NCBI RefSeq assembly: GCF_018398875.1
Contig: NZ_JAGWDK010000015.1
Coordinates: 1-64,000 of the forward strand
Reading direction: 5' to 3'
Source of the DNA: Bradyrhizobium sp. sGM-13
Lineage (GTDB): Bacteria; Pseudomonadota; Alphaproteobacteria; Rhizobiales; Xanthobacteraceae
Length of the DNA stretch: 64,000 bases
The translations under genes and the position numbers were made by a program. Of the stretch, positions 28,197 through 36,760 are shown piece after piece (position 1 is the first letter of the stretch; each line of letters begins with the position of its first letter). The notes below the pieces were generated by a model. It was not told where the DNA came from. It saw only the letters and a list, made by a program, of their open reading frames with translations, and searched no databases.

Positions 28197-28499
28197 ATGA
28201 CGATTGACGACAAAACCAGAACAGAACTGGAAGCCGCCGTTTTCCGGCGTCTGGTCGGCCACCTGCGTGCCCGCACCGACGTTCAGAACATCGATCTGAT
28301 GAATCTGGCCGGCTTCTGCCGTAACTGCCTGTCCAACTGGATGAAGGAAGAGGCCGACGCCAAGGGGGTCGCCGTCAGCAAGGACGAGAGCCGCGAGGCC
28401 GTCTACGGCATGCCCTATGAGGAGTGGAAGGCGAAATATCAGGGCACCGCTACGCCCGAGCAGCTAGCCGCGATGAAGAAGGTTCATCCCGGGCATTGA
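28197..28499 (+). CDS. DUF1244 family protein
   Basis: The 100-residue small cytoplasmic protein matches DUF1244: FRRLVGHLRARTDVQNIDLMNLAGFCRNCLSNWM with two closely spaced cysteines, then EAVYGMPYEEWKAKYQ. The family has no established function. It is divergent from the DUF1036-pyk pair. The ATG at 28197 is favoured since the family N terminus starts there; an upstream in-frame ATG at 28164 exists. Followed by a family B repeat. Confidence 0.85.
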   Translation: MTIDDKTRTELEAAVFRRLVGHLRARTDVQNIDLMNLAGFCRNCLSNWMKEEADAKGVAVSKDESREAVYGMPYEEWKAKYQGTATPEQLAAMKKVHPGH

Positions 28500-28513
28500 T
28501 CCCTTCAAACCCC

Positions 28514-28643
28514 TCCGTCATTCCGAGGCGAAGGGTAGCATCGAACTATGGTGCGCAATTGCGCACCTGAGAATCTCGAGATTCCCCGATGCGCAATCGC
28601 GCATCTGAGGTCTGGTGCTTACGCACCATCCCGGAATGACGCG
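28514..28643. repeat. Dispersed intergenic repeat with central palindrome (family B)
   Basis: It carries the same GGTGCGCAATTGCGCACC palindrome (28550-28567) as the copy at 25835-25948, a second TGCGCAATCGCGCA-type palindrome, a GGTGCTTACGCACC hairpin, and inverted ends (TCCGTCATTCCG and CGGAATGACGCG). Confidence 0.75.
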
Positions 28644-28811
28644 CGATACTGATTGATCCCTCATCTCCTGTGGGCGCGCTGTGGATGAGCGCGATGCTGC
28701 CTTGACGCGAGGCCCCCCGATCTTGAGGGTCATCTGCGAAAAGCGCCGTGCGGTAACGCGTGCGGCGCTTGATCTTCGAGCATCACCATCAGTTCCACTC
28801 AGGAGTACCCG

Positions 28812-29087
28812 ATGGCCACCTCCGCCGCCGCAGCCGTCCAGGACGAGCCAGCGACAAGATTCGCCAAAGACCAGCTCAAGGCCATCATCGAGCGCATCGA
28901 GCGTCTGGAAGAAGAAAAGAAGACGATCTCCGACGACATCCGTGACGTCTATGCCGAAGCCAAGGGCAACGGTTTCGACACCAAGGCGCTGCGTACCATC
29001 GTGCGGATGCGCAAGCAGGATGCCAACGAGCGCGCCGAGCAGGAAACCATTTTGGAAACCTACATGCAGGCGCTCGGAATGCTCTGA
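28812..29087 (+). CDS. gapR: DUF2312 nucleoid-associated protein, GapR-like
   Basis: The 91-residue protein is a typical DUF2312/UPF0335 member: FAKDQLKAIIERIERLEEEKKTI, SDDIRDVYAEAKGNGFDTKALR and IVRMRKQD. The family includes Caulobacter GapR, a tetramer that clamps overtwisted AT-rich DNA and supports replication fork progression. The N-terminal 12 residues are a free extension. A good AGGAGT ribosome binding site precedes the ATG. It lies downstream of DUF1244 on the same strand, separated by a repeat element, and is followed by another repeat. Confidence 0.9.
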   Translation: MATSAAAAVQDEPATRFAKDQLKAIIERIERLEEEKKTISDDIRDVYAEAKGNGFDTKALRTIVRMRKQDANERAEQETILETYMQALGML

Positions 29088-29090
29088 GTT

Positions 29091-29233
29091 CCGTCGTCCT
29101 GGCCAAGCGAACCAAGTGAGCGCGAGCCAGGATCCATAATCACAAATGGTAATGTTGCGCAAAGCTGTGGCCACAGCCGGCTCTAAGGCGCACGCTTGTG
29201 GTTATGGGTCCTCGCGTTCCGCGAGGACGACGG
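29091..29233. repeat. Composite palindromic extragenic element (family D)
   Basis: The ends are perfectly inverted (CCGTCGTCCT at 29091-29100, AGGACGACGG at 29224-29233). Inside are a TCCTGGC/GCCAGGA pair, a TGTGGCCACA palindrome, and a strong hairpin GTCCTCGCG-TTC-CGCGAGGAC (29208-29228). It lies between gapR and the convergent DUF882 gene and may serve as a terminator for both. Confidence 0.65.
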
Positions 29234-29253
29234 AATTTGCGGAAACGGAGCGT

Positions 29254-30882
29254 CTAGCGAAGCGCGGCGGTGCGCAGCACGAACGACTGCGTCGGCAGTT
29301 GCACGGTTGCCGATCCGGTGAAGCGATCGCAGGTCATGCCCATCATCGGATCTTCCGAGAAAGTCATGGAGACCGCGGCCTGCGGCTTGACGAAGTGGGC
29401 GCGCATCTGGGTCATCTCGGTGTCGCCGAGCACGGTCGTCGACATCGCGCTGCTGGCACTCGGCGCCAGCATCACCACCCGCATCCAGATATTGTTGCCC
29501 TGTGCGGCGGCAAGGCGGGTCGAGGTGGCGACCACGCTGTCCTGACCCTGGGTGCCTTTGGCGACAACGGTGTTGATTTCGGTCGCAGCGGCGCCGGAGT
29601 TACGCGCCGGACGGGCGGGGCGCGGGATAGCTGCGGAGGCGGCGACGATGTTGGAGCGATCGAGCGGCGAAGAAGCGGCCGGCGCATAGGCCATTGCCTT
29701 GGCGAACGCGTCGCTGACGGTGGCGGTCGGCTGCGGATCGGTGGCGGCGGCGAGCGCCTGGCGGGCGCGGAGGGCCGCGACCTGCGCAGGGGTTGCCTGG
29801 TTCGCCGCGGTCGGTACGTCGTCCCAGAAACCGCGGGAATTGATGATATCGGCCGGCGTTTGCGGCCTCGGCTCGGCCTTGTCGGCGGACGCCTGCGCAA
29901 CCTGTTTCGTCTCAGGCTTGGGCTCGGCTCGAGCTTTGGGCGCCGACACGATCTGGGCGTCGGCCGAGGCGAGCTGGATCGTCGCACCGACCGGCTTTGC
30001 GCGCGGGGTCGGGACCGGTTCGGCGGTTTTCACAGCAGCCACACTGTTCGGTGCAGGCTTCTCGTTCTTGACGGGGGCGCTGGCAGCCTCGTCATCCTCT
30101 TCAGTCGACTTGCCGCCCCTGAACAGCGCCGCGAACAGGTTCGGCATCTTGATGGTTGCGGCACTGTCGCCATTGCCGCGGCGTTCGATGTCGGCGCGGG
30201 CCAGTTCATAGCCCTTCATCGGACCGCCATTGGACGGCAGGTGCACTGTGCGTCCGTCCGGGAATACCCTGGCAAGCTGATCGTGGGTCATGCGCGGCCA
30301 GTGACGAACGCTGCCGGTATCGAGGTGAACGAAAGGCGATCCGGAGGTCGGGTAGAAGCCGACGCCGCCGCGCTGCAAGCGGAGACCGGCGGCGCGGATC
30401 TGCTCCAGCGGCACGTCCGGGATGTAGAAGTCCATTGCGTGGCCGAGCATGTGCTGGCTGAAACGCGCCACGCCGGAGGAGCGGCGGCGGAGCATGGAGT
30501 TGGTAGCGGGGGAGCGATAGGCGGAGATGACTTGGATCGGCTTCTTGCCGTCGACGTCGCGGTAGACTTCCCAGATGATATCGAACAGGTGCCGATCCAT
30601 CGTGGTGGAGTCCTGGCTGCGCCAGTCGCGAAGGAAATGATTGAGCTTCTTCAGCGCCTCTTCGTCGTAGCGCCCGTCGCGCTTGAAGGTGACGGTGAGA
30701 TCTTCGCCGGAATGGGTATGGTGGAACGAGAGCGTGCGGGTTTCGTTCAGCGCCGTCGCATCATGCACTGTGCCGGCGCCGGCCAGCAGCAAAAGCGACG
30801 TCAAGCCGATCCGACATCCGGCCTTTGGCAGAGCAAGCGGATTGAATTGGCGCGCGAAACCAGCCAGCACGTATGAGCCCAC
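29254..30882 (-). CDS. DUF882 exported peptidase-like protein (YcbK/M15-type fold)
   Basis: The 542-residue protein has a signal segment (about 24-45), then a DUF882 domain (about 45-195) of the D-Ala-D-Ala carboxypeptidase-like fold: FHHTHSGEDLTVTFKRDGRYD, VISAYRSPATNSMLRRRSSGVARFSQHMLGHAMDFYIP with the SxHxxGxAxD-like zinc motif, and FVHLDTGSVRHWPRM with the last histidine. The C-terminal half (about 220-542) is a low-complexity Ala/Pro region. It probably acts on peptidoglycan in the periplasm. It starts with GTG. A CtrA-like box lies about 80 bases upstream, and an L,D-transpeptidase gene precedes it on the same strand. Confidence 0.88.
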   Translation of the reverse strand: MGSYVLAGFARQFNPLALPKAGCRIGLTSLLLLAGAGTVHDATALNETRTLSFHHTHSGEDLTVTFKRDGRYDEEALKKLNHFLRDWRSQDSTTMDRHLFDIIWEVYRDVDGKKPIQVISAYRSPATNSMLRRRSSGVARFSQHMLGHAMDFYIPDVPLEQIRAAGLRLQRGGVGFYPTSGSPFVHLDTGSVRHWPRMTHDQLARVFPDGRTVHLPSNGGPMKGYELARADIERRGNGDSAATIKMPNLFAALFRGGKSTEEDDEAASAPVKNEKPAPNSVAAVKTAEPVPTPRAKPVGATIQLASADAQIVSAPKARAEPKPETKQVAQASADKAEPRPQTPADIINSRGFWDDVPTAANQATPAQVAALRARQALAAATDPQPTATVSDAFAKAMAYAPAASSPLDRSNIVAASAAIPRPARPARNSGAAATEINTVVAKGTQGQDSVVATSTRLAAAQGNNIWMRVVMLAPSASSAMSTTVLGDTEMTQMRAHFVKPQAAVSMTFSEDPMMGMTCDRFTGSATVQLPTQSFVLRTAALR

Positions 30883-30960
30883 CCAGTCGACGAGCGTTCA
30901 CGGTGTTTCTTTTGCAGACCCCCAGCAAAAGACGGTGAACGCTTTCTTAAAGCAGGAGGG

Positions 30961-30975
30961 TTAACCGAGGTTTAC
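30961..30975 (-). promoter_or_regulatory. CtrA-like box upstream of the DUF882 gene (one mismatch)
   Basis: TTAA-N7-TTAC on the plus strand reads GTAA-N7-TTAA on the gene's strand, one base from the CtrA consensus. It is 79 bases before the GTG start. Confidence 0.35.
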
Positions 30976-31065
30976 CGTCCTGCCCCCAAGTAAGCCTTAA
31001 CCTAACGCGTTGACTGTGGCGAAAAAGTGCCCGGTGTCGAATCCGGATGGATGGTGGTTAACGTA

Positions 31066-31094
31066 AACAATCTCTCCGGCGAGGAGAGATTGTT
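31066..31094 (-). terminator. Perfect hairpin after the L,D-transpeptidase gene
   Basis: A 12-base perfect stem AACAATCTCTCC/GGAGAGATTGTT with a five-base loop lies 44 bases beyond the transpeptidase stop. The T-tract is short, so efficiency is uncertain. Confidence 0.7.
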
Positions 31095-31137
31095 GATTTC
31101 GTTCGAAAATTCAGCCCTCAGGCGGTCGTGCTCCGGA

Positions 31138-33285
31138 TTACCGGGTGAACCGCGGTTGCGGTCGCCGGCCGATCGGTGCCGGCGGCGTCATGGGCGACGG
31201 ACCGCCGAACAGGCGCTCGAAGAATGATGGGCCGGAGGAAAAGCTGTTGTCGCTGGCGAAGTTGACGCCGGCCGGCAGGCTCGAGCCGGCCGGGCGCGAA
31301 TAGCTCGGCTGCGCATGGGCAACCATGGCCTCCAAATCCCTGCTGCGGCTGTTCTTGAGCAGGGCGATCATCGCAGCGTCGCGGCCATAGATGTCCTTGC
31401 GGATCTGCAGCTTGCCGGCGTCGTCCACGAAAGCGGTCTGGTAGGTGATGTTGACCGGGATCGGCGTCGGGAATTTCAGGTCGATCTCGCTGCGGCCGTA
31501 CATGCTGCGGATCTTTTCCGGCGTATAGCGCTCGTTCGGCATCGTGATGTTGAGCAGGGTCGAGGCGTATTGATCCGGATTCTGCACGCGCATGCAGCCA
31601 TGGCTGAAGGCGCGTTCTTCCTTCGCGAACAGATGCTTGTCCGGGGTGTCGTGCTGATAGACCAGGAACTTGTTCGGGAAGTTGAAGCGGATGCGGCCGA
31701 GCGCATTGGCTTCACCGGGCGGCTGCGAAATGTGGATGCTGCCGTCGCGGCGCCGCTCAAGCCTCAGACCCATGCGATCCAGCACGGTCGGATCCTGCTG
31801 CAGGGCCGGCAGATATTCGTTGTAGATGATCGACGGCGGCACATTCCAGGTCGGGTTGACGGTGATGAACTTCATCGTCTCCGTCAGCATCGGCGTGGCG
31901 TGCTTTCCCGGCTTTCCGGTCACCACGCGGGTGGTCCACACCGGGGCCCCGTTCTGCATCACCTTTAGCGTGAAGTCGGGCACATTGAGAATGACATAGG
32001 CATTGCCGAGCGAGGCAGCGCCGAGTTGGCGTGGCAGCCAGCGCAAGCGCTCCAGATTGACGAGGACGATGTCGATCTGCCGGTCGCGCTTCGGGCTGTT
32101 GATCGCCTTCACCGTGCGGTCGTCAAGCACGCCGGTCGGCTTGAGATCAACGCTCTCCTGGAATTTGCGTACGGCGGCAGCAACTTTCGCGTCGTAATGT
32201 GTGCCGTCGGGATTTTCGGCGACGCCGAGCTTGGCGCGCAGTTGCGGCACGCGCGGGTCCTCCGGCGCGACCTCACCCTGCTTCTTGGTGGCCGCCTTGT
32301 ACGCCAGCGCCGGACCCTCGGCGATGTGGATCATCGGTCCGTCGCCCTGGCCGCGCAGCTCGGCGAGCTTGGCCTTCAGATCCTTGTAGAGCTTGTGCGG
32401 CGGGTTGTAGCCGTCGAGCGCCGCGGAAGCGTCCTTGGCAGTCGAGATGTTGGCGAGCACTTCGGCCGGATCGGTCGGGTGCTCGGGGTACTGAATGTCG
32501 GCAGCGACCTGCGACCAGTGCATCCGGCCGCTCTGGGCCTGCCGTGCATAGTCGAGCATGCTCGCAGTCAGTTTCAGTTCGGCTTCGGCGAGCTGGTCCG
32601 GCGAAGTGGCGGCGGCAAAATCCGGTACCGGATAGTCGGCCGGATTGAGGCCTTCGGCGGCGGCGTCCTTCAGGCGGGCGATCACGCCCTTGCCGCTGTC
32701 GGTCAATTTGCCGGCTTGCGTCCATTGCGGCGCATAGTCCCGCGTCGAGTAGAACTTCTCGACGGCAGCGCGCTCGTTCTTGCGGTCGAAATAGCGCAGC
32801 GATTTGGCGCCGAGCATGTCGCGCAACCGGTCGGCGACCGGCTGGTCGGCCGGCGCGACGGTGCTGACCTTCACAGGCTCCTTGGCAGGTTCGGGGGCGG
32901 GCGCGGTGGCTGTCGCAGCCGGAGGCGTGGTTGTGGCGGCGTCGCTCGGCTTGACCGCTGGCGCGGTGACGTTCTCCGTCGGCTTGATATCCGTCTTGGG
33001 TTCAGCCGCCTTCGGGGCCGTCCCCGGTTCGACCGGCTTCTCTGTGGCCTTGGCCGCATCGGGCACTGCGCTGGTCGAGTCCATCTTGAAATCGCCGATG
33101 GTGGGAGGCGGAACGTTGGCGGGCTCGGGACGGGGAATTGCTGCGTCGATCGCGAGTTCGGCGGCACTGGCGCGCGGCGTATCCGACGGCGCCGCCAGTG
33201 CTGAGGTCGCTGATACCGTGAGGAAGGTTGCCGCGACGGCCATCAGCACGCGGTCAAATCCTGCACGATTCGAACAGTCACGCAT
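31138..33285 (-). CDS. L,D-transpeptidase (YcbB-type: scaffold, PG-binding and YkuD domains)
   Basis: Exported enzyme forming 3-3 peptidoglycan cross-links. The 715-residue protein has a signal peptide (about 12-32), an Ala/Pro/Lys-rich linker (about 33-140), the YcbB scaffold domain (about 150-330: LRDMLGAKSLRYFDRKNER, FYSTRDYAPQWTQAG), a peptidoglycan-binding helix bundle (about 345-400: VAAAVRKFQESVDLKPTGVLD), and the YkuD catalytic domain (about 425-590). The catalytic motif HGCMRVQNP sits in ERAFSHGCMRVQNPDQYA. The ATG at 33285 follows an in-frame GTG at 33291. It may relate to LPS/Tol-defect rescue as in enterobacteria, by inference. Confidence 0.93.
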   Translation of the reverse strand: MRDCSNRAGFDRVLMAVAATFLTVSATSALAAPSDTPRASAAELAIDAAIPRPEPANVPPPTIGDFKMDSTSAVPDAAKATEKPVEPGTAPKAAEPKTDIKPTENVTAPAVKPSDAATTTPPAATATAPAPEPAKEPVKVSTVAPADQPVADRLRDMLGAKSLRYFDRKNERAAVEKFYSTRDYAPQWTQAGKLTDSGKGVIARLKDAAAEGLNPADYPVPDFAAATSPDQLAEAELKLTASMLDYARQAQSGRMHWSQVAADIQYPEHPTDPAEVLANISTAKDASAALDGYNPPHKLYKDLKAKLAELRGQGDGPMIHIAEGPALAYKAATKKQGEVAPEDPRVPQLRAKLGVAENPDGTHYDAKVAAAVRKFQESVDLKPTGVLDDRTVKAINSPKRDRQIDIVLVNLERLRWLPRQLGAASLGNAYVILNVPDFTLKVMQNGAPVWTTRVVTGKPGKHATPMLTETMKFITVNPTWNVPPSIIYNEYLPALQQDPTVLDRMGLRLERRRDGSIHISQPPGEANALGRIRFNFPNKFLVYQHDTPDKHLFAKEERAFSHGCMRVQNPDQYASTLLNITMPNERYTPEKIRSMYGRSEIDLKFPTPIPVNITYQTAFVDDAGKLQIRKDIYGRDAAMIALLKNSRSRDLEAMVAHAQPSYSRPAGSSLPAGVNFASDNSFSSGPSFFERLFGGPSPMTPPAPIGRRPQPRFTR

Positions 33286-33645
33286 CGTCACACCCCCTTG
33301 GGCGAAACTGCCCCGGCATGGAACAGTCGTTGGTATGGTTCATAGCTTGCGCGGGAAAGCGCCGGCTTCGGTCGGTTTCTCTGTCGTACGCCTGCACGCC
33401 ACGATTCAAACGCAGACGATACATGTGCCCCTTTCATGCAGCCAGCGCCATGCGGGACCACTCACGACAAACTGACCTCAAACTACCCGTTTGCATTCGG
33501 GTCACGCGGTTTTGCCACGACACCCGTCATTTGTCTGTCACCGCCAAGCCACGGTTCAAAAGCTTCCGAACGACCGATGTCCTTGGTTCGCCACGATCTT
33601 TGCCACGCGGGCGCCGTAATCGCGTAAGCGCCCGTTGCTCGCGTC
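33286..33645. other. Intergenic region upstream of the L,D-transpeptidase gene
   Basis: No coding frame here has a convincing start or composition. It presumably holds the transpeptidase promoter and the 3' end of the response regulator transcript. A weak inverted pair (ACCCG/CGGGT) lies at about 33485-33502. Confidence 0.5.
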
Positions 33646-35145
33646 TCAACTAGCGTCCTGCGCGCCACCTTCGGCCGGGTCGTTGGCGGCAGCTTCATCG
33701 AGCTTACGATAGAGCGTGGAACGGCCGATCTTGAGTCGGCGCGCGACTTCCGACATCTGGCCGCGATAATGCGAGATCGCGAAACGGATGATCTCGTTTT
33801 CCATGTCTTCGAGCGGCCGCACCTCGCCGGTGGGGGTCAGCATCGAAAGGTTGCCGGCGGTGGCGAGCGGGGCAATTGGTATTTCGCTACCCGAAACCAT
33901 GGCAGGCGCCGTCGACGGCGCGACGACCAGCGGCTCGCTGTGCGTTATCTGGCCGTCCGGTACGCCCTGGCCGAGGACTTGCGGGAAATCAGACAGGCCG
34001 AGCTGATCGCTCTCGCTCATGACGACGGCGCGGTACACCGTGTTTTCGAGTTGGCGGATGTTGCCGGGCCAATCGAGCTGCGCGAGATGGGTCACGGCCT
34101 CGCCGCTGATGCCGGTGATGGTGCGGTTCTCCTCGGCGGCAAAGCGCGCCAGGAAATGCCGCAGCAGATGCGGGATGTCTTCGCGCCGCATCCGCAGCGG
34201 CGGGATGGTCAGCGGCAGCACGTGCAGCCGGTAGAACAGGTCCTCGCGGAACGCGCCGCTCTTCACGAGATCAAGCAGCTTGCGGTTGGTCGCGGAAACG
34301 ATACGGACATCGACCTTCACCGGCTTGCGGCCCCCGACCGCCTCGACGGTTCCTTCCTGCAGCGCGCGCAAAAGCTTTACTTGCGCCGCGAGCGGGAGCT
34401 CGCCGACTTCGTCGAGAAACAGCGTGCCGCCGGAAGCTTCGACGAACTTGCCCATGTGCCGTTCGGTGGCGCCGGTGAAGGCGCCCTTCTCATGGCCGAA
34501 CAGGATCGACTCCACGAGATTGTCGGGAATGGCGCCGCAATTGACCGCGACGAAGGGTTTTGCCTTGCGTTCGCCGGAACCGTGAATGGCGCGGGCAAAC
34601 AATTCCTTGCCGACGCCGGATTCGCCTTCGATCAGAACAGGAATGCTGGAAGCCGCCGCCTTCTGCGCGGTGTGCAGCACGGCTGCCATGGTTTCGCTGC
34701 GTGTGATGATGTCGGCAAAGGTCAGCCGTCCCTCGCGGCTGTGGCGGATGCGCTGCAATTCGCCCTTGAGCGCTGAGGTGTTGAGCGCGTTGCGCAGCGA
34801 CACCTGCAGCCGTTCGAAGCCGACTGGCTTGACCACGAAATCCTGCGCGCCGGCGCGCATCGCCGAAACCACATTGTCGATGCCGCCATGCGCGGTCTGC
34901 ACGATGACGGGGATGCTCAGGCCTGCTTCGCGCATTTTTGCCAGCACGCCGAGCCCGTCGAGGCCGGGCATTACGAGGTCGAGCACGACCGCGTCGATCG
35001 CCTGCGCATCTGGAGCAGTCAGCAAGGCCACGGCCGCATCGCCGCTGTCGACGACCAGGGGCTCATAGCCGCATTTCTGCACCATGTTTTCAACCAAACG
35101 GCGCTGCACGGCGTCGTCGTCGGCAATCAAAATGGTGGCAGCCAT
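33646..35145 (-). CDS. Sigma-54-dependent response regulator (NtrC type), orphan
   Basis: The 499-residue protein has a receiver domain (1-120; acidic pocket at ADDDA, phospho-acceptor Asp56 in VVLDLVMPG, conserved Lys in DFVVKPVG), an AAA+ sigma-54 activator domain (about 140-380; Walker A GESGVGKE, the sigma-54 contact loop GAFTGA, Walker B GGTLFLDEVGEL, arginine region FREDLFYRLHVLPL), and a C-terminal Fis-type helix-turn-helix (about 455-490; YRGQMSEVARRLKIGRSTLYRKL). No histidine kinase is adjacent. An exact CtrA box lies 58 bases upstream. Target genes are unknown; the neighbouring transpeptidase is a candidate by proximity only. Confidence 0.93.
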   Translation of the reverse strand: MAATILIADDDAVQRRLVENMVQKCGYEPLVVDSGDAAVALLTAPDAQAIDAVVLDLVMPGLDGLGVLAKMREAGLSIPVIVQTAHGGIDNVVSAMRAGAQDFVVKPVGFERLQVSLRNALNTSALKGELQRIRHSREGRLTFADIITRSETMAAVLHTAQKAAASSIPVLIEGESGVGKELFARAIHGSGERKAKPFVAVNCGAIPDNLVESILFGHEKGAFTGATERHMGKFVEASGGTLFLDEVGELPLAAQVKLLRALQEGTVEAVGGRKPVKVDVRIVSATNRKLLDLVKSGAFREDLFYRLHVLPLTIPPLRMRREDIPHLLRHFLARFAAEENRTITGISGEAVTHLAQLDWPGNIRQLENTVYRAVVMSESDQLGLSDFPQVLGQGVPDGQITHSEPLVVAPSTAPAMVSGSEIPIAPLATAGNLSMLTPTGEVRPLEDMENEIIRFAISHYRGQMSEVARRLKIGRSTLYRKLDEAAANDPAEGGAQDAS

Positions 35146-35202
35146 GGCTCTCCCCGCACGCTACTCTATTGTACCGAATCGGGGCAATTTCGCCGAAGCC
35201 GA

Positions 35203-35217
35203 TTAACGTTCTCTTAA
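35203..35217 (-). promoter_or_regulatory. Exact CtrA box (TTAA-N7-TTAA) upstream of the response regulator
   Basis: TTAACGTTCTCTTAA matches the full CtrA consensus exactly and is 58 bases before the regulator's start codon, in the intergenic gap to the TerC gene. Confidence 0.6.
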
Positions 35218-35246
35218 ACGTTGAAAACGGCGTTGTTGAGAAGCGG

Positions 35247-35891
35247 CTAGACGCTGAGGTGTGGCCACACCTCCAAAGCGCCGCGATAGCACATGTCGAG
35301 AGCCACATAGAGTATGATGGCCAAGCCGACATAGGCGATCCAGCGGTGCTTCTCCAGCAGGCGCGCGATGAAGTTGGCGGCAAACCCCATCAGCGCGATG
35401 GAGAGCGCCAAGCCGAAAATCAGAATCATCGGATGCTCGCGCGCTGCGCCCGCGACGGCGAGCACGTTATCGAGCGACATCGAGACGTCGGCGAGTGTGA
35501 TCTGCCAGATGGCCTGGCCAAGCGTCTTTTGATGACCCGCAGTGGCTGACTCATCGGTCGTACTTGCGGCCGATAGATCCTGCAATTTCGGTTCATGATG
35601 ATGCGACGTACGAAGCTCGCGCCACATCTTCCAGCATACCCAAAGCAGCAGAATGCCACCGGCGAGCAGCAAACCAATGATCTGGAGCAGTTGAACCGTG
35701 ACGGAAGCGAAGCCGATGCGTAGGCCCGTGGCGGCCAATATGCCGATCAGAATCGCCTTTCTGCGCTGACCCTCCGGCAGTCCGGCGGCTGCAAGCCCGA
35801 TGACGATCGCATTGTCGCCGGCGAGCACCAGGTCGATCATCACGACCTGGAAAAACGCTGTGAGGTGGTCTGAGGAGATTAGTTCCAGCAT
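35247..35891 (-). CDS. TerC/YjbE-family integral membrane protein
   Basis: From the ATG at 35891 (214 residues; GGAG upstream) the protein starts with the family pattern MLELISSDHLTAFFQVVMID followed by LVLAGDNAIVIGLAA, the first conserved acidic membrane motif. The second comes at LADVSMSLDNVLAVAGAA (about 135-152). About seven hydrophobic helices are visible, with a His-rich cytoplasmic loop (HHHEP, about 93-97). The family is implicated in metal, notably manganese, export or metalation of exported proteins. An upstream in-frame ATG at 35924 is less likely. No yybP-ykoY riboswitch was recognised upstream. Confidence 0.88.
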   Translation of the reverse strand: MLELISSDHLTAFFQVVMIDLVLAGDNAIVIGLAAAGLPEGQRRKAILIGILAATGLRIGFASVTVQLLQIIGLLLAGGILLLWVCWKMWRELRTSHHHEPKLQDLSAASTTDESATAGHQKTLGQAIWQITLADVSMSLDNVLAVAGAAREHPMILIFGLALSIALMGFAANFIARLLEKHRWIAYVGLAIILYVALDMCYRGALEVWPHLSV

Positions 35892-36009
35892 GCGGGCCAC
35901 TCCGTGAATGGTCCAATCCGACATCGCAGTTCGCTTGAACTGCCAGAGGGGCCCGGGCTTGGACGCGTAGAAAAAACGACGCAGTCAGACTGCGGAAAAA
36001 CTGCTTCCG

Positions 36010-36351
36010 TTACTCAGGTTGATGCGACAGGGTGAAAAGCCTGATCATCTGATCTGGCTCGACCAGGACGGATAGGACGACGCCGATGAACGTCAGGCTT
36101 CCGGCGAGGTCGAACCACATTGTGCGGAATCGGTCGCGCCGGCAGAGCAGCGCAAAGCCAGCCGTTACAGCAGCAACCGCAAACAGCAGGGTCACGATCG
36201 CCGGCGCCAGTGCATCCGCGGGCACCACGTTTCGAATTCCGACGGTCGCGATCAGCGCCACGATAAGAATGCCGGCGAACAACTCCTTGACGCGCGCCAA
36301 AGGTGCTCGGTCGCTCGTTCGGACGATCTGACTGCGGTCCAAGAAGGCCAT
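36010..36351 (-). CDS. Small three-helix membrane protein of unknown function
   Basis: A 113-residue protein with three hydrophobic segments: about 26-42 (LFAGILIVALIATVGI), 48-69 (LAPAIVTLLFAVAAVTAGFAL) and 80-97 (LAGSLTFIGVVLSVLVE). No recognised domain. Same strand as the TerC gene and about 120 bases from it. The ordered hydrophobic pattern and clean start support a real gene. Confidence 0.6.
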   Translation of the reverse strand: MAFLDRSQIVRTSDRAPLARVKELFAGILIVALIATVGIRNVVPADALAPAIVTLLFAVAAVTAGFALLCRRDRFRTMWFDLAGSLTFIGVVLSVLVEPDQMIRLFTLSHQPE

Positions 36352-36499
36352 CGGAATCTTATTCGCGAACTTAGATTGTGGTAGGGAACTTCACCGATCC
36401 CGGTATTCAATTTAGCTAGTTTAGTAATCATGAAACGAGTGAAACATCAAGACGTTTCCGCTGAACGGCTTGCGGGCAAGGCCGCGCCGGAAGCCAAGC

Positions 36500-36760
36500 A
36501 TGCGTAAACTGGCCGGGGATTGGCTCAAGCAGTGCAGGGCGGATGCCGAATTGTCGCAGGCGGACCTCGCTGCTCGCCTCGGCCTGAAATATTACACGTT
36601 CATCTCCCAGGTCGAGAACGGGTTCAACCGCGTTCCAACTGAAATTATGGGAGCGTGGGCGAGCGAATTGGGTCTTGAACCGGCCTTCTTCGCCAGGCAT
36701 CTGTTAAGGTACTACGAGCCGGAATTGCATCGGCTGCTGTTCGGAGCGGAAAGCACATGA
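36500..36760 (+). CDS. XRE-type helix-turn-helix protein
   Basis: An 86-residue protein beginning MRKLAGDWLKQCRADAEL. A Cro/CI-type HTH spans about residues 5-60: LSQADLAARLGLKYYTFISQVENG. The remainder, PTEIMGAWASELGLEPAFFARHLLRYYEPELHRLLF, is a helical extension. The frame opens further upstream only to a TTG at 36470. Its stop overlaps the start of the next gene (ATGA), so the two are translationally coupled. It probably binds DNA and may work with the partner protein. Confidence 0.8.
   Translation: MRKLAGDWLKQCRADAELSQADLAARLGLKYYTFISQVENGFNRVPTEIMGAWASELGLEPAFFARHLLRYYEPELHRLLFGAEST

Noticed and set aside
29146..30876. 576-residue plus-strand open frame
   Set aside because: It is the exact antisense of the DUF882 gene with a Gly/Arg-rich composition and no recognisable domain.
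33228..33653. Possible 141-residue gene between the transpeptidase and the response regulator
   Set aside because: It overlaps the 5' end of the transpeptidase gene, is Arg/Ser-rich and has no domain pattern.
35892..36009. yybP-ykoY manganese riboswitch before the TerC gene
   Set aside because: I looked because TerC genes often carry one, but its conserved sequence blocks are not visible here.
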